From Actinoplanes solisilvae (GTDB lineage Bacteria; Actinomycetota; Actinomycetes; Mycobacteriales; Micromonosporaceae), in the NCBI RefSeq assembly GCF_003999975.1, contig NZ_RJAC01000019.1:124001-188000 (forward strand): a stretch of DNA of 64,000 nucleotides, in the 5' to 3' direction. Under the pieces are notes generated by a model that saw only the letters and a program-made list of their open reading frames with translations, made no database searches and was not told the DNA's origin. The translations under genes were made by a program, and so were the position numbers. Positions 34,618 through 42,639 of the stretch are shown in pieces; position 1 is the stretch's first letter, and each line of letters begins with the position of its first letter.

Positions 34618-35208
34618 ATGAGTGATCAGAACGGCTGGCTCAAACTGCTCGCCGAGAACCCGAACCATTCGCAGTGGTATGTCGACCGTTTCCGCACCAT
34701 GGCCGAGTCCGGCGCCGATCTGGCCGGCGAGGCGCGCTTGATCGACGCCATGCTGCCCCGGCAGGCGCGGGTGCTCGATGCCGGTTGCGGCACGGGGCGG
34801 GTCGGTGGCCTGCTAGCAGCGGCGGGGCACGAGGTGGTCGGCGTCGATCTCGACCCGGTTCTGATCGCCGAGGCGAAGTCGCAGCATCCGGGCGCGACGT
34901 GGCTGGTCGGTGATCTGAGCGAGCTCGACCTGCCCGAGTCCTTCGACGTCGTGGTCAGCGCCGGCAACGTGATGACCTTCGTGGCGCCCGCCACCCGGGT
35001 CGAGATCCTGCGCCGGCTCGGGCGGCACCTGCGCGACGGCGGCCGTGTGGTGATCGGTTTCGGCGCCGGTCGCGGCTACGCCTTCGACGACTTCCTGACC
35101 GATGCCGGCGCCGCCGGTCTGACCACTGACCTGCTGCTCGGCACATGGGACCTGCGCCCGTTCACGCCGGAGTCCGACTTCCTGGTCGCCGTTCTGCGTC
35201 CGGCGTAG
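34618..35208 (+). CDS. Class I SAM-dependent methyltransferase
   Basis: A 196-residue Rossmann-fold methyltransferase with motif I VLDAGCGTGRVGGLL, the acidic end of strand 2 VVGVDLD, and motif DVVVSAGNVMTF. The ATG lies 12 bases after the DUF1801 stop, so both are probably in one transcript. It is a small stand-alone domain with no substrate clue. Confidence 0.88.
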   Translation: MSDQNGWLKLLAENPNHSQWYVDRFRTMAESGADLAGEARLIDAMLPRQARVLDAGCGTGRVGGLLAAAGHEVVGVDLDPVLIAEAKSQHPGATWLVGDLSELDLPESFDVVVSAGNVMTFVAPATRVEILRRLGRHLRDGGRVVIGFGAGRGYAFDDFLTDAGAAGLTTDLLLGTWDLRPFTPESDFLVAVLRPA

Positions 35209-35272
35209 AAGTTTTCGTTATCGCGCGCGTCGCCACGGGTCTCCTTCTCAAGCAACCTGTGAGGAGTGACCC

Positions 35273-36472
35273 GTGTCGAACAACTCCGACGTGCCGCAGC
35301 CTCGCCACCGCCGCCGGCCGCAGCGCGTCTGGGCCGTCGTCGGTGCCGGTGCGGCCGTGGTCGCCGTGGCCGTGACGGCGGGGGCGGTCGCGCTGGCCGC
35401 CACGAGCGCCGAGCCCACGCCGTCCGCTGAAGCCGCCGCCGCAGTGCAGTCCGCGTCGAGTGCCGCCGTCGCGTCGTCACCCGCGCGTTCGGCGAGCCCG
35501 GCGTCCGCGACCCCGTCGCGACCAGCATCCGCCGCCCCCACGACTGGCGCACCGACGACTGGCGTGCCGGCTCGCGAGGTGCCCAAGGGCGGCTGGATCC
35601 CCGTCGACCAGGCGGCGTGGAAGAAGCAGGTCGCTGCCTACAAGAGCCGCAAGCCTGCCGCCGTACCGGCCGGGGTCGGTGATCTTCCGGAGTTTCGCGC
35701 GGACTGCAAATACAGCCACCGTCTCGCCGACGACCCGATCGTCCTACCGGGACTGCCCGGCGCCTCGCACATGCATTCGTTCGTCGGCAACAAGGCCCTC
35801 GACGCGCACACCACGGCGGCCGACCTGATGAAGTTCACGGCCACCACCTGCAAACCCGTGCAGGACCACTCCGCGTACTGGGTGCCGACGCTCTATGACA
35901 ACGCCAGCGGCAAGCCGGTCGAGACCACGGGTTTCCGTGTCTACTACCGCTCGCTGCGCGGCGACTCGGACGACGTCATGCCCGCCCCCAACGGCCTGCG
36001 CATGGTCGCCGGCGACGCCAAGAAGAAGGTGCCGACCCCGCGCGGCGCACAGGGCCAGTTCTACTGCGCCTTCTACGGCCCCGGCGACCTCGACGGCATC
36101 GCCCGCAGCAGCAACGGCAACTGGCCCATCTGCGGCGGCGACGCCACCCTGCACTTCATGCTGCAGTTCCCCGATTGCTGGGACGGCAAGCACCTCGACA
36201 GCCCCACCCACAAGGCGCACGTCACCTTCGGCAGCGACCGGGCCTGCCCGTCCAGCCATCCGGTCCGCATCCCGGCCATCACCTTCGACATCCAGTACGG
36301 GGTGAAGGGCAGCAAGGCGGGCTATTACCTGTCCTCGGACAAAGATGTGAAGAGCGCGTCCTCGATGCACGGCGACGCCTTCGTCATGTGGGACCCGGAC
36401 GTGATGAACAGCCGTACGAAGGACTGCATCCGTCAGCGCCGCACGTGCGACAACTACGGCTACCTCAGGTGA
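35273..36472 (+). CDS. Exported DUF1996 domain protein
   Basis: A 399-residue protein. A basic N-terminus (RHRRRPQRVWAVV) and one hydrophobic helix (about 20-43) serve as signal anchor. An Ala/Ser/Pro/Thr-rich linker to about residue 105 suggests wall spanning. The DUF1996 domain follows with ADCKYSHRLADDPIV, ASHMHSFVGN and FPDCWDGKHLDSP. Conserved His and Cys hint at a metal or catalytic site, but the family function is not established. Confidence 0.85.
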   Translation: MSNNSDVPQPRHRRRPQRVWAVVGAGAAVVAVAVTAGAVALAATSAEPTPSAEAAAAVQSASSAAVASSPARSASPASATPSRPASAAPTTGAPTTGVPAREVPKGGWIPVDQAAWKKQVAAYKSRKPAAVPAGVGDLPEFRADCKYSHRLADDPIVLPGLPGASHMHSFVGNKALDAHTTAADLMKFTATTCKPVQDHSAYWVPTLYDNASGKPVETTGFRVYYRSLRGDSDDVMPAPNGLRMVAGDAKKKVPTPRGAQGQFYCAFYGPGDLDGIARSSNGNWPICGGDATLHFMLQFPDCWDGKHLDSPTHKAHVTFGSDRACPSSHPVRIPAITFDIQYGVKGSKAGYYLSSDKDVKSASSMHGDAFVMWDPDVMNSRTKDCIRQRRTCDNYGYLR

Positions 36473-36980
36473 CCCCGGCCGCCCCGCGGTCAGCCTTCAG
36501 TTCGGCGAGATAGGCCTCGGTCAGCCCGTCGAGTACGGACGGCGTGCCCGCCGGGCGCGCGATGCCGAGGTGCAATTCGCGCAGCTCGTCCATGAAGTCG
36601 TCCCACAGCGGCTGGCCGCCGCGCTCGAGCAGTTCGGCGCGGATGGCCAGCTCGCGGGTGACCGGCAGGTGGCGGCGGCCCCACGCGCCGAGGTGGGCCA
36701 GCACCGGCACGAGCTGGATGGCCGGCTCGGTGAGGCTGAGCAGGATGCGCTGCTTGTGGGACGGGTCGGGCGCCGACGTGATCATGCCGAGGTCGGTGAG
36801 ACGAGTCAGCCGGTCGGCCAGGATGTTGGAGGCGATGCCCTCCTCCGAGTCGGTCAGCAGGGCCCGGAAGTGCCGCCGGTTGCCGAACATCATGTCCCGG
36901 ATGATCAGCAGCGACCACTTGTCACCCAGCACCTCCAGCGAGAGGTTGATCGGGCACCCGGAACGGTGGTCGGCGCTCAT
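36465..36980 (-). CDS. HxlR-family transcriptional regulator
   Basis: A 171-residue winged-helix regulator. It begins CPINLSLEVLGDKWSLLIIRDMMFG, the HxlR signature with the conserved Cys, followed by SNILADRLTRLTDLGMI. The ATG at 36980 has AAAGGA upstream. It is divergent from the reductase gene at 37079, with two direct repeats in between, and likely controls it. A C-terminal extension of about 50 residues follows the HTH domain. Confidence 0.9.
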   Translation of the reverse strand: MSADHRSGCPINLSLEVLGDKWSLLIIRDMMFGNRRHFRALLTDSEEGIASNILADRLTRLTDLGMITSAPDPSHKQRILLSLTEPAIQLVPVLAHLGAWGRRHLPVTRELAIRAELLERGGQPLWDDFMDELRELHLGIARPAGTPSVLDGLTEAYLAELKADRGAAGVT

Positions 36981-37004
36981 CTCGGTATTCCTTTCCGTTA
37001 CTGC

Positions 37005-37066
37005 TTGCAGTCTACAATCGGTTCCCCTACAGTCCGAACCAGTTGCAGTTCGCAATCGGTTCACCT
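37005..37066. promoter_or_regulatory. Two direct repeats, HxlR operators
   Basis: TTGCAGTcTaCAATCGGTTC (from 37005) and TTGCAGTtCgCAATCGGTTC (from 37043) are direct repeats with starts 38 bases apart, each followed by a C/A difference and CCT. They fill the HxlR/reductase intergenic region, and the second ends 12 bases before the reductase start. They are the likely binding sites of the HxlR protein. Confidence 0.7.
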
Positions 37067-37078
37067 GGAGGCAACGAC

Positions 37079-37675
37079 ATGGCCCGCGTCGTCTGCGACA
37101 TCTCGATCTCCGCCGACGGGTTCGCCACCGGCGTGCACCAGACGCTGGAGCGGCCGTTCGGCGACGGCCCGGTCGAGCAGCTGCACCGATGGATGTTCGA
37201 GACCCCCGACGAGAACGCGGCCGAGCGAGCGGCGATCGTCGCGGCCGACGCGTTCATCATGGGCCGCAACATGTTCGGTCCGGGCCGCGGCGAGTGGGAC
37301 CTGGAGTGGTCGGGCTGGTGGGGCGAAGACCCGCCGTACCACAAGCCGGTCTACGTCCTGACCCACCACGAACGCGACGACCTGCCGATGCGGGGCGGCA
37401 CCACGTTCCACTTCATCACCGGCGGCATCGAGGCGGCCCTCACGCGCGCGGTCGAGGCCACCGGCGACGGTACGATCGCGATCGCGGGCGGCGCGACCAC
37501 GGTCAACCAGTTCCTGGCCGCCGGCCTGATCGACGAGCTTCGGCTGCACATCGCCCCGGTAGTCATCGGGGCCGGCGAGCGCCTCTTCGACGGCGTCCCG
37601 CCCCAGGGCCTCGAGCAAATCTCCGCACGCGTATCCACATTGGTCACGCACATCAGCTACAAGATCAACCACTGA
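37079..37675 (+). CDS. Dihydrofolate reductase/RibD-C family protein
   Basis: A 198-residue RibD C-terminal-like reductase with VVCDISISADGFATG, FIMGRNMFGPG, AIAGGATTVNQFLAAGLIDELRLHIAPVV and GERLFDG. The family uses NADPH. It is preceded by GGAGG and by two HxlR operator-like repeats. HxlR/RibD-like pairs are common in actinobacteria and often respond to reactive electrophiles, but the inducer is not known here. Confidence 0.88.
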   Translation: MARVVCDISISADGFATGVHQTLERPFGDGPVEQLHRWMFETPDENAAERAAIVAADAFIMGRNMFGPGRGEWDLEWSGWWGEDPPYHKPVYVLTHHERDDLPMRGGTTFHFITGGIEAALTRAVEATGDGTIAIAGGATTVNQFLAAGLIDELRLHIAPVVIGAGERLFDGVPPQGLEQISARVSTLVTHISYKINH

Positions 37676-37748
37676 GCTCGTACGCGGGATGGCTGCTCTC
37701 GTCGCGCGGCGGGCGTTCCGTCCCGCGGATCGGGCCGGGCCCAGCTCG

Positions 37749-37940
37749 TCAGGGAATCAGTTCGAGTTGGTCTGGTGTCAGAGGCACCTGTGCGACCGTC
37801 CGGCCCTCTTCGTCGGTGAACTCCACCTCGTACGCGAGATTCGGCCGCTCGAAGACGTGCACGACGGCGCCCGTCGCACCCGCGGCCAGTCCCTCCGCCG
37901 GCAAGTCGATCAGCAGCCGGACCGTGTCGTAGAGCTTCAC
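37749..37940 (-). CDS. DUF4926 protein, probable immunity to DUF6883 toxin
   Basis: A 63-residue SH3-like beta protein of the DUF4926 family: YDTVRLLIDLPAEGLAAG, GAVVHVFE, AYEVEFTDEEGRT and the terminal LTPDQLELIP. Its GTG start overlaps the toxin stop as GTGA. DUF4926 genes characteristically follow DUF6883 genes, which fits a toxin/immunity pair. The short length is normal for the family. Confidence 0.75.
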   Translation of the reverse strand: MKLYDTVRLLIDLPAEGLAAGATGAVVHVFERPNLAYEVEFTDEEGRTVAQVPLTPDQLELIP

Positions 37941-38488
37941 GATTTTTCCTTCGGGAACGAAATTGTCACCAGCCGTGGAGTGGCTGATCCGGTGTCGACT
38001 ATCCAGGCCGTGCGCACGATGATGCTGCCTTCGGGCCCTGTGAGTGGCACATCGACAGCCCACCGTTGACCGTACTGGTCTGCCCTGCCCTCGATCGGCG
38101 TCCCACTGATCACGCCGTCGCGGATCTGTCGTTCGATCTGCGACGCGTCGCTTGCCTCCAGCCCTGTGACGCTGTTGATCACTCGATATTTGTTGCGGCC
38201 TACGGGATGGTCGGGGTTCATCGCATATCCCGTGATCTTGTTTGAATCGATCTCACCGGCGGTGAAGTCAGGGGCGCTTGCCGCAGTGGGGGCACCGTTG
38301 CCGGTTGTGCCGCCGCGTCCGCCGTCGGCAGTCGATCGCCCGACGGATGCCTTCTCGGAGAGTCTTTGGTGGCCTTCGGCCACACTTCCCGGCGTGCCGG
38401 GTTCAGGCTTCGGGCTGTCGCGCCGGCCGTGAGGGCCTGGTGGTTCGCCGCCGTCACCGCCCTGCGGTGTTCGGGGCCGCCCGGTCAC
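37937..38488 (-). CDS. Polymorphic toxin-like protein, DUF6883 domain
   Basis: A 183-residue protein. A Pro/Gly-rich N-terminus (1-75) contains SVAEGH and resembles that of the toxin gene at 33308-34018. The C-terminal DUF6883 domain begins KITGYAMNPDHPVGRNKYRV and ends with VRTAWIVDTGSATPRLVT. DUF6883 domains occur at the C-termini of polymorphic toxins; activity is not established. The GTG start lacks a clear Shine-Dalgarno. No ESX gene adjoins this pair. Confidence 0.7.
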   Translation of the reverse strand: MTGRPRTPQGGDGGEPPGPHGRRDSPKPEPGTPGSVAEGHQRLSEKASVGRSTADGGRGGTTGNGAPTAASAPDFTAGEIDSNKITGYAMNPDHPVGRNKYRVINSVTGLEASDASQIERQIRDGVISGTPIEGRADQYGQRWAVDVPLTGPEGSIIVRTAWIVDTGSATPRLVTISFPKEKS

Positions 38489-38549
38489 GGTCGTAACCGT
38501 CGCTCAGTGTCCCCATTCATGTCCGTCGACATTAGCAAGCGACTTCCAT

Positions 38550-38906
38550 CTATTCCGTAGGCGAAGGACCCGTCGGGGAAGGCCCTCGGCGGTCAGGATG
38601 TCGTTGACGTCGCGGCAGGGGTTGCGGGGCCGGGATGGCCGTAGCCGATTCGCATCGGCAGTTGGGGTAGCCTGGCATTCCGTCGACGGCCAGCGCCTGA
38701 CGGGCGTTGAACACGGCCGCGCCGCAGCCCAGCCGCACGGCCCAGCCGCACCCGTCGGCCGCGGAAAGCGGCCGCGAAGCGTCGGCCAGCACCTCGACCG
38801 AGCCGTCGCGTAGTCAGAACCGCCACGGCTGTGTGTTGTGCAGGGACGGCGCGCGGATCCTGGCCGCCGCGGCCCGCAGAAGGTCCTGCCGGCCGTAGGG
38901 CGGCAT
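38550..38906 (-). pseudogene. Decayed Acg-type nitroreductase fragment
   Basis: The frame begins MPPYGRQDLLRAAAARI and has SLHNTQPWRF, the Acg/nitroreductase N-terminal motif. An in-frame TGA at 38814-38816 interrupts it. The same frame then resumes LRDGSVEVLADASRPL and GCGAAVFNARQALAVDG before degrading. Only about 119 codons of an expected 320 or so remain. Its ATG overlaps the stop of the intact paralogue upstream (TGATG), so it was once the second gene of a pair. Confidence 0.8.
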
Positions 38907-39847
38907 CACAGCCTGACGATCACGTCGGCCGCTGTGCGACGAGGACGCTCCGGCAGGGGTGTCGCCGAGCTCGGGTAGCCGAGCCGCACCGCCACGTAGG
39001 GCTCGCCGACCCCGGCCAGCAGCCCTCGCACCAGCACCCGCGGCCACTCCACCTCGATCGCGTCGCTCAGTGGCGCCGTGGCGAGCCCGTCGGCCGTCGC
39101 CAGCAACAGCAGGGCCGAAAGCGCCTCCCCGCCCCGCAACAGCGAGCCCAGGTCGTCGCCGAGCCCGAACAGAACCACGTACGCGGCTCCCTCGTCGTGA
39201 TCGGAGCCGACCGCCAGCCCGGCCTCGCCGTCGGGCGCGAAATCCCGTACTGGAACCCTTCGCAACCCGGGCGAGACCGCTGTGGCCGGGGGAATCCCGG
39301 AGGAGGAGGAATCTGAGGTCCACTCCCGCAGCTCCGCCCGGTAGCGCGGATCGGTCAGCTCGGCGTCGCTCGCCAGGGACGCCGCGATGCCCAGCTTCGC
39401 GACCTGCTCGGACGTCACGACGTGCAGGTAGGCGCCGCGGGCCTCGACCGCGAGACGAAGCCGGGTCAGCTCGGCGTCCGGCACGGTCCGCGCTCCGAAG
39501 GGCCGGCGGTCGGTGCGCCGCCGCGGGATCGCCTCCGCGAGGCGCGCCACCGCCGGGTCGACCGGCACGGGCGAACCGAGCGTGACGCGGGCCAGCACTG
39601 ACGGGTCGGGCAGGCGCGTGACCTCATAGGACCAGCCCGCGGCGCTCAGCGCGGTCAGCGCGTGGTGCAGCGCCGCCCCGCAGCTCAGCACGAGCATCCG
39701 CCCGTCCCGATCGGTGATCTCGAGACGCCGGGACAGGTCGGCGCGCAGTTCGAGGACGTCGCCGTCGATCTGCCAGATCCACGGCTGGGTGTTGAAGACG
39801 GACGGGGCGTGCAGCGCGGCCGTGGCGGCCCGTTCGAGCGGTGTCAT
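38906..39847 (-). CDS. Acg-family nitroreductase-like protein
   Basis: A 313-residue Acg/Rv2032-type protein, a tandem nitroreductase fold binding FMN. Visible are SVFNTQPWIWQI near the N-terminus, SCGAALHHALTALSAAGW, and PRRRTDRRPFG, typical of the family. In mycobacteria such genes belong to the DosR dormancy regulon; two DosR-like boxes lie upstream here. Acg proteins lack a usual reductase activity and may sequester flavin. Confidence 0.87.
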   Translation of the reverse strand: MTPLERAATAALHAPSVFNTQPWIWQIDGDVLELRADLSRRLEITDRDGRMLVLSCGAALHHALTALSAAGWSYEVTRLPDPSVLARVTLGSPVPVDPAVARLAEAIPRRRTDRRPFGARTVPDAELTRLRLAVEARGAYLHVVTSEQVAKLGIAASLASDAELTDPRYRAELREWTSDSSSSGIPPATAVSPGLRRVPVRDFAPDGEAGLAVGSDHDEGAAYVVLFGLGDDLGSLLRGGEALSALLLLATADGLATAPLSDAIEVEWPRVLVRGLLAGVGEPYVAVRLGYPSSATPLPERPRRTAADVIVRL

Positions 39848-39883
39848 GAGCCCAGCGTCCCGCCGCCGACACTACCTCGATCA

Positions 39884-39897
39884 GGGCCGAAGGTCCC
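39884..39897. promoter_or_regulatory. DosR-like box 1
   Basis: GGGCCGAAGGTCCC, 37 bases upstream of the nitroreductase start. Its reverse complement shares the GGGACCnnnGGCCC pattern with box 2. This resembles the DosR/DevR recognition palindrome (GGGAC-N4/5-GTCCC type). Confidence 0.55.
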
Positions 39898-39942
39898 GGC
39901 TCACGAGGAGATCGGCACACAGCGCCCCACATCAACGGCGAC

Positions 39943-39956
39943 GGGACCAAAGGCCC
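39943..39956. promoter_or_regulatory. DosR-like box 2
   Basis: GGGACCAAAGGCCC, 96 bases upstream of the nitroreductase start and in opposite orientation to box 1. Pairs of boxes are usual upstream of DosR-controlled genes. Confidence 0.55.
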
Positions 39957-40369
39957 TTCAGCCGCCCGGTCGTACGGGGTGGGAAGGTCGGATGATCCGA
40001 GTCTCGTCGATCCGTGGGCTGATCCTCACGTCGTACGAGGAGCCGTGCTGGCGACCCGGCTGCTCGGCGACCACCCGTGAATTTGTCGTCACGACAAGAT
40101 CCAGTGCGGGCGCACGGGTGATCGTCTTTTGCATGCCCGAATTCTCATATGGTGCACACGCATAGACCCCCGTGGAACCATTTCGGCAGCACCCTTACCA
40201 GTTCTACCGGCAGGTCACCATGTGCATTCTCATCGACCCTTGCCTATTAGCGGGCCCGCCGCCGATCATGTTCTTGCCGGTCATGGCGTCGCACGGCCCG
40301 TACGCCGCTGATCCCGTGAACGCATGACTCTCGTATCCGAGGGCAGGTGATCCCACGGTTGGAGGCGCT
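39957..40369. other. Gene-free stretch upstream of EboE-like gene
   Basis: About 410 bases without a convincing gene. Composition is more AT-rich than the neighbours near 40081-40260 (for example GAATTTGTCGTCACGACAA, with the inner TTGTCGTCACGACAA a near-palindrome at 40083-40097). It probably holds promoters for the rightward genes and may be eroded coding sequence. Confidence 0.4.
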
Positions 40370-40495
40370 ATGGCAACGCGAGGGCCCGCGGCGCGCGTTT
40401 CGGGCGCCGGCGGCCGCATGGTCCATACTGGACCAGTAAGCACGTGCCGATGCACGTGCAGATGCGCCGGTGCCCTTGTCCGGGGAGGACTCTGA
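40370..40495 (+). CDS. Possible 41-residue Cys-rich leader peptide
   Basis: A short frame with a good Shine-Dalgarno (TTGGAGG) four bases before the ATG. It encodes a basic peptide with a TCRCTCRCAG cysteine cluster and ends TGATG, overlapping the start of the EboE-like gene. The coupling suggests a translated leader, but there is no family evidence and it could be chance. Confidence 0.3.
   Translation: MATRGPAARVSGAGGRMVHTGPVSTCRCTCRCAGALVRGGL
40426..40438. promoter_or_regulatory. TACTGGaCCAGTA palindrome
   Basis: A 13-base palindrome with perfect six-base arms, preceded by TGGTCC (40420) that also pairs with the GGACCA inside it. It lies 57 bases before the EboE-like start. It is operator-like; the regulator is unknown, and it does not fit the DasR spacing. 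Confidence 0.4.
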
Positions 40496-41409
40496 TGCGG
40501 CTGAGACATCCCTCCGGCCGGGTCGTGCATTTGAGCTGTGAGATCGCCCCGATGACGGCGTGCAATCTACCCGCCGTCATCGCCCAGCTCGACACGTACG
40601 GAGCGGTCCGCGCCCGGCTCGGCGCCGACGCTCTCGGCGTGAGCCTCTGGCTTCCCCCCTCGCTCGCCGCCGCCCTCGCCGTCGAGAGCCGCGCCCGCAC
40701 CCGGCTGCGTGCCGAGATCGACGCCCGCAGGCTCGATGTCGTCACGTTGAGTGGCGCGCCCTTCGACGAGGGCGGCGGCGAGACCCCCTCCTGGAGCGAA
40801 CCCGCCCGCCGGGAGTACACGCTCGACCTCGCCCGCATCCTGCTCGACCTGCTCGACGAGGACGCCGTGCGCGGCACCGTCAGCACCACCGGCATCGGCC
40901 CCCGCGAGGGCTGGGCCGAGGCCGACGAGAAGGCGACCGCCGGCATCCTGCGGCGCCTCTCGGCCGGCCTCGCCGACCTCGCCTGGCAGAACGGGCGGGC
41001 CGTCCGCGTCGGGTTCCAGCCGGCCGCCGGGCAGGTGCTCGACAGCCCCGCCCAGACCGTGGCCGCGCTCAGCCGCGTCGACAAGGACCGGCTCGGCCTC
41101 AGCCTCGACCTCGGCCACGTCGCCCGCCGTTGGCCCGACCCCGCCGCCGGCATCGAGACCGTCACCGACGCGGGGCTCGCGATCGTCGAGGTGCGCCTGA
41201 CCGCCGTGGCCGGGTCGACGACGGGCGCCTGGCGCGAAGGCCTGCGCCGCCTGTTCGGCCGCCAGGGCCCGCTCACCGAGAACCTGACACTCGTCAGCCG
41301 GGCCGCCGAGTCCACCGCCGAACAGATCGCGGGCGACGTTACGTACCTGTTGGCCGAGCTCGACGCCCTCGGCCTCGCACCCGAGAATGAGCCCTGTCCC
41401 GCTCGGTGA
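40495..41409 (+). CDS. EboE-like TIM-barrel protein
   Basis: A 304-residue xylose isomerase-like TIM barrel resembling EboE: RLRHPSGRVVHLS, VIAQLDTY, RLGADALGVSLWLP, YTLDLARILLDLL and LGLSLDLGHVA. The ATG at 40495 has GGGAGG upstream. It has diverged from the family: the usual Cys-Thr-Asn-Val-His-Pro stretch after the first strand is absent, and the Phe/Tyr-rich loop after VVTL is replaced by SGAPFDEGGGE. None of the other ebo genes is nearby. The role in metabolite export proposed for Ebo proteins is not supported by context. Confidence 0.65.
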   Translation: MRLRHPSGRVVHLSCEIAPMTACNLPAVIAQLDTYGAVRARLGADALGVSLWLPPSLAAALAVESRARTRLRAEIDARRLDVVTLSGAPFDEGGGETPSWSEPARREYTLDLARILLDLLDEDAVRGTVSTTGIGPREGWAEADEKATAGILRRLSAGLADLAWQNGRAVRVGFQPAAGQVLDSPAQTVAALSRVDKDRLGLSLDLGHVARRWPDPAAGIETVTDAGLAIVEVRLTAVAGSTTGAWREGLRRLFGRQGPLTENLTLVSRAAESTAEQIAGDVTYLLAELDALGLAPENEPCPAR

Positions 41410-41565
41410 ATCGGGCCCTTGCGTGCCGCGCCGATCCGTCTAGAGTCGGTCATGGCGTCACCATCAGGGGCGGACCGGGTCGTGGGAGGCGCAAACCCCT
41501 CCGGTCTGTTCCTCGGTGCTGCCAGGGGCGGCTTTCCCTCGCCGCCCGCCTAATGCTGCTCTTAC

Positions 41566-41601
41566 CGAGTGCTCTTTTCGAGCCGAGTGCTCTAATTCGA
41601 G
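41566..41601. promoter_or_regulatory. Direct repeat before sugar isomerase gene
   Basis: CGAGTGCTCTTTTCGAG (41566-41582) and CGAGTGCTCTAATTCGAG (41584-41601) are adjacent direct repeats directly before the GGGAG ribosome site of the next gene. They could be regulator sites or a slipped duplication in the leader. Confidence 0.45.
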
Positions 41602-41610
41602 GGAGAAACG

Positions 41611-42618
41611 ATGTCGCGACCCATCACGCTCTTCACCGGCCAGTGGGCCGACCTGCCCTTCGAGGAGGTCTGCCGGCTGACCTCCGAGTGGGGATACGAC
41701 GGGCTCGAGATCGCCTGCTGGGGTGATCACTTCGAGGTCGACCGGGCGCTGAACGAGCCCGACTACATCGACCGCAAGCGCGAGCAACTCGCCAAGTACA
41801 ACCTCAAGGTCTACGCGATCAGCAACCACCTCGTCGGCCAGGCCGTCTGCGACCACCCCATCGACGAGCGCCACAAGGACATCCTGCCGGCCGACATCTG
41901 GGGCGACGGAGAGGCCGAGGGCGTACGGCAACGGGCCGCCGAACGGATGAAGGACACCGCTCGCGCCGCGGCCAAGCTCGGAGTCGACGTGGTCGTCGGC
42001 TTCACCGGCTCGTCGATCTGGCACACCGTCGCCATGTTCCCGCCCGTCCCGCCAGCCATGATCGACCGCGGCTACCAGGACTTCGCCGACCGCTGGAACC
42101 CCATCCTCGACGTGTTCGACGAGGTCGGCGTGCGCTTCGCCCACGAGGTCCACCCCAGCGAGATCGCGTACGACTACTGGACCACCCGCCGCACGCTGGA
42201 GGCCATCGGCAACCGGCCCGCGTTCGGGCTGAACTGGGACCCGTCCCACTTCGTCTGGCAGGACCTCGACCCGGTCAACTTCATCCTCGAATTCAAAGAC
42301 CGCATCTACCACGTCGACTGCAAGGACGCCAAGGTCCGCACCGGCGACGGGCGGCGCGGCCGGCTCAGCAGCCACCTGCCCTGGGCCGACCTGCGGCGCG
42401 GCTGGGACTTCGTCTCCACCGGCCACGGCGACGTGCCCTGGGAAGACTGCTTCCGCGCCCTGAACGCGATCGGCTACGAAGGCCCGATCTCGATCGAATG
42501 GGAAGACGCCGGCATGGACCGCCTCGTCGGCGCGCCCGAAGCCCTGCAGTTCGTGCGCCGCCTGGCGTTCGACGCGCCCACGGCCGCCTTCGACGCCGCG
42601 TTCTCGTCGTCGTCCTGA
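41611..42618 (+). CDS. Sugar phosphate isomerase/epimerase (TIM barrel)
   Basis: A 335-residue AP endonuclease 2-like TIM-barrel protein. Metal-binding residues appear in order: GLEIACWGDHFE, VRFAHEVHPSEI (Glu, His), GLNWDPSHFVWQ (Asp, His), HVDCKDAK and ISIEWEDAG (Glu). GGGAG precedes the ATG. Enzymes of this group isomerise keto sugars or act on inositol derivatives; the Gfo/Idh gene at 29829 is a possible partner in the same pathway. Confidence 0.88.
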   Translation: MSRPITLFTGQWADLPFEEVCRLTSEWGYDGLEIACWGDHFEVDRALNEPDYIDRKREQLAKYNLKVYAISNHLVGQAVCDHPIDERHKDILPADIWGDGEAEGVRQRAAERMKDTARAAAKLGVDVVVGFTGSSIWHTVAMFPPVPPAMIDRGYQDFADRWNPILDVFDEVGVRFAHEVHPSEIAYDYWTTRRTLEAIGNRPAFGLNWDPSHFVWQDLDPVNFILEFKDRIYHVDCKDAKVRTGDGRRGRLSSHLPWADLRRGWDFVSTGHGDVPWEDCFRALNAIGYEGPISIEWEDAGMDRLVGAPEALQFVRRLAFDAPTAAFDAAFSSSS

Positions 42619-42639
42619 CGTTCCGTCAGTGACACAGCT

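Noticed and set aside
40420..40438. DasR (GlcNAc) operator
   Set aside because: The arms TGGTCC/GGACCA are spaced by five bases, unlike the uninterrupted TGGTCTAGACCA-type core.
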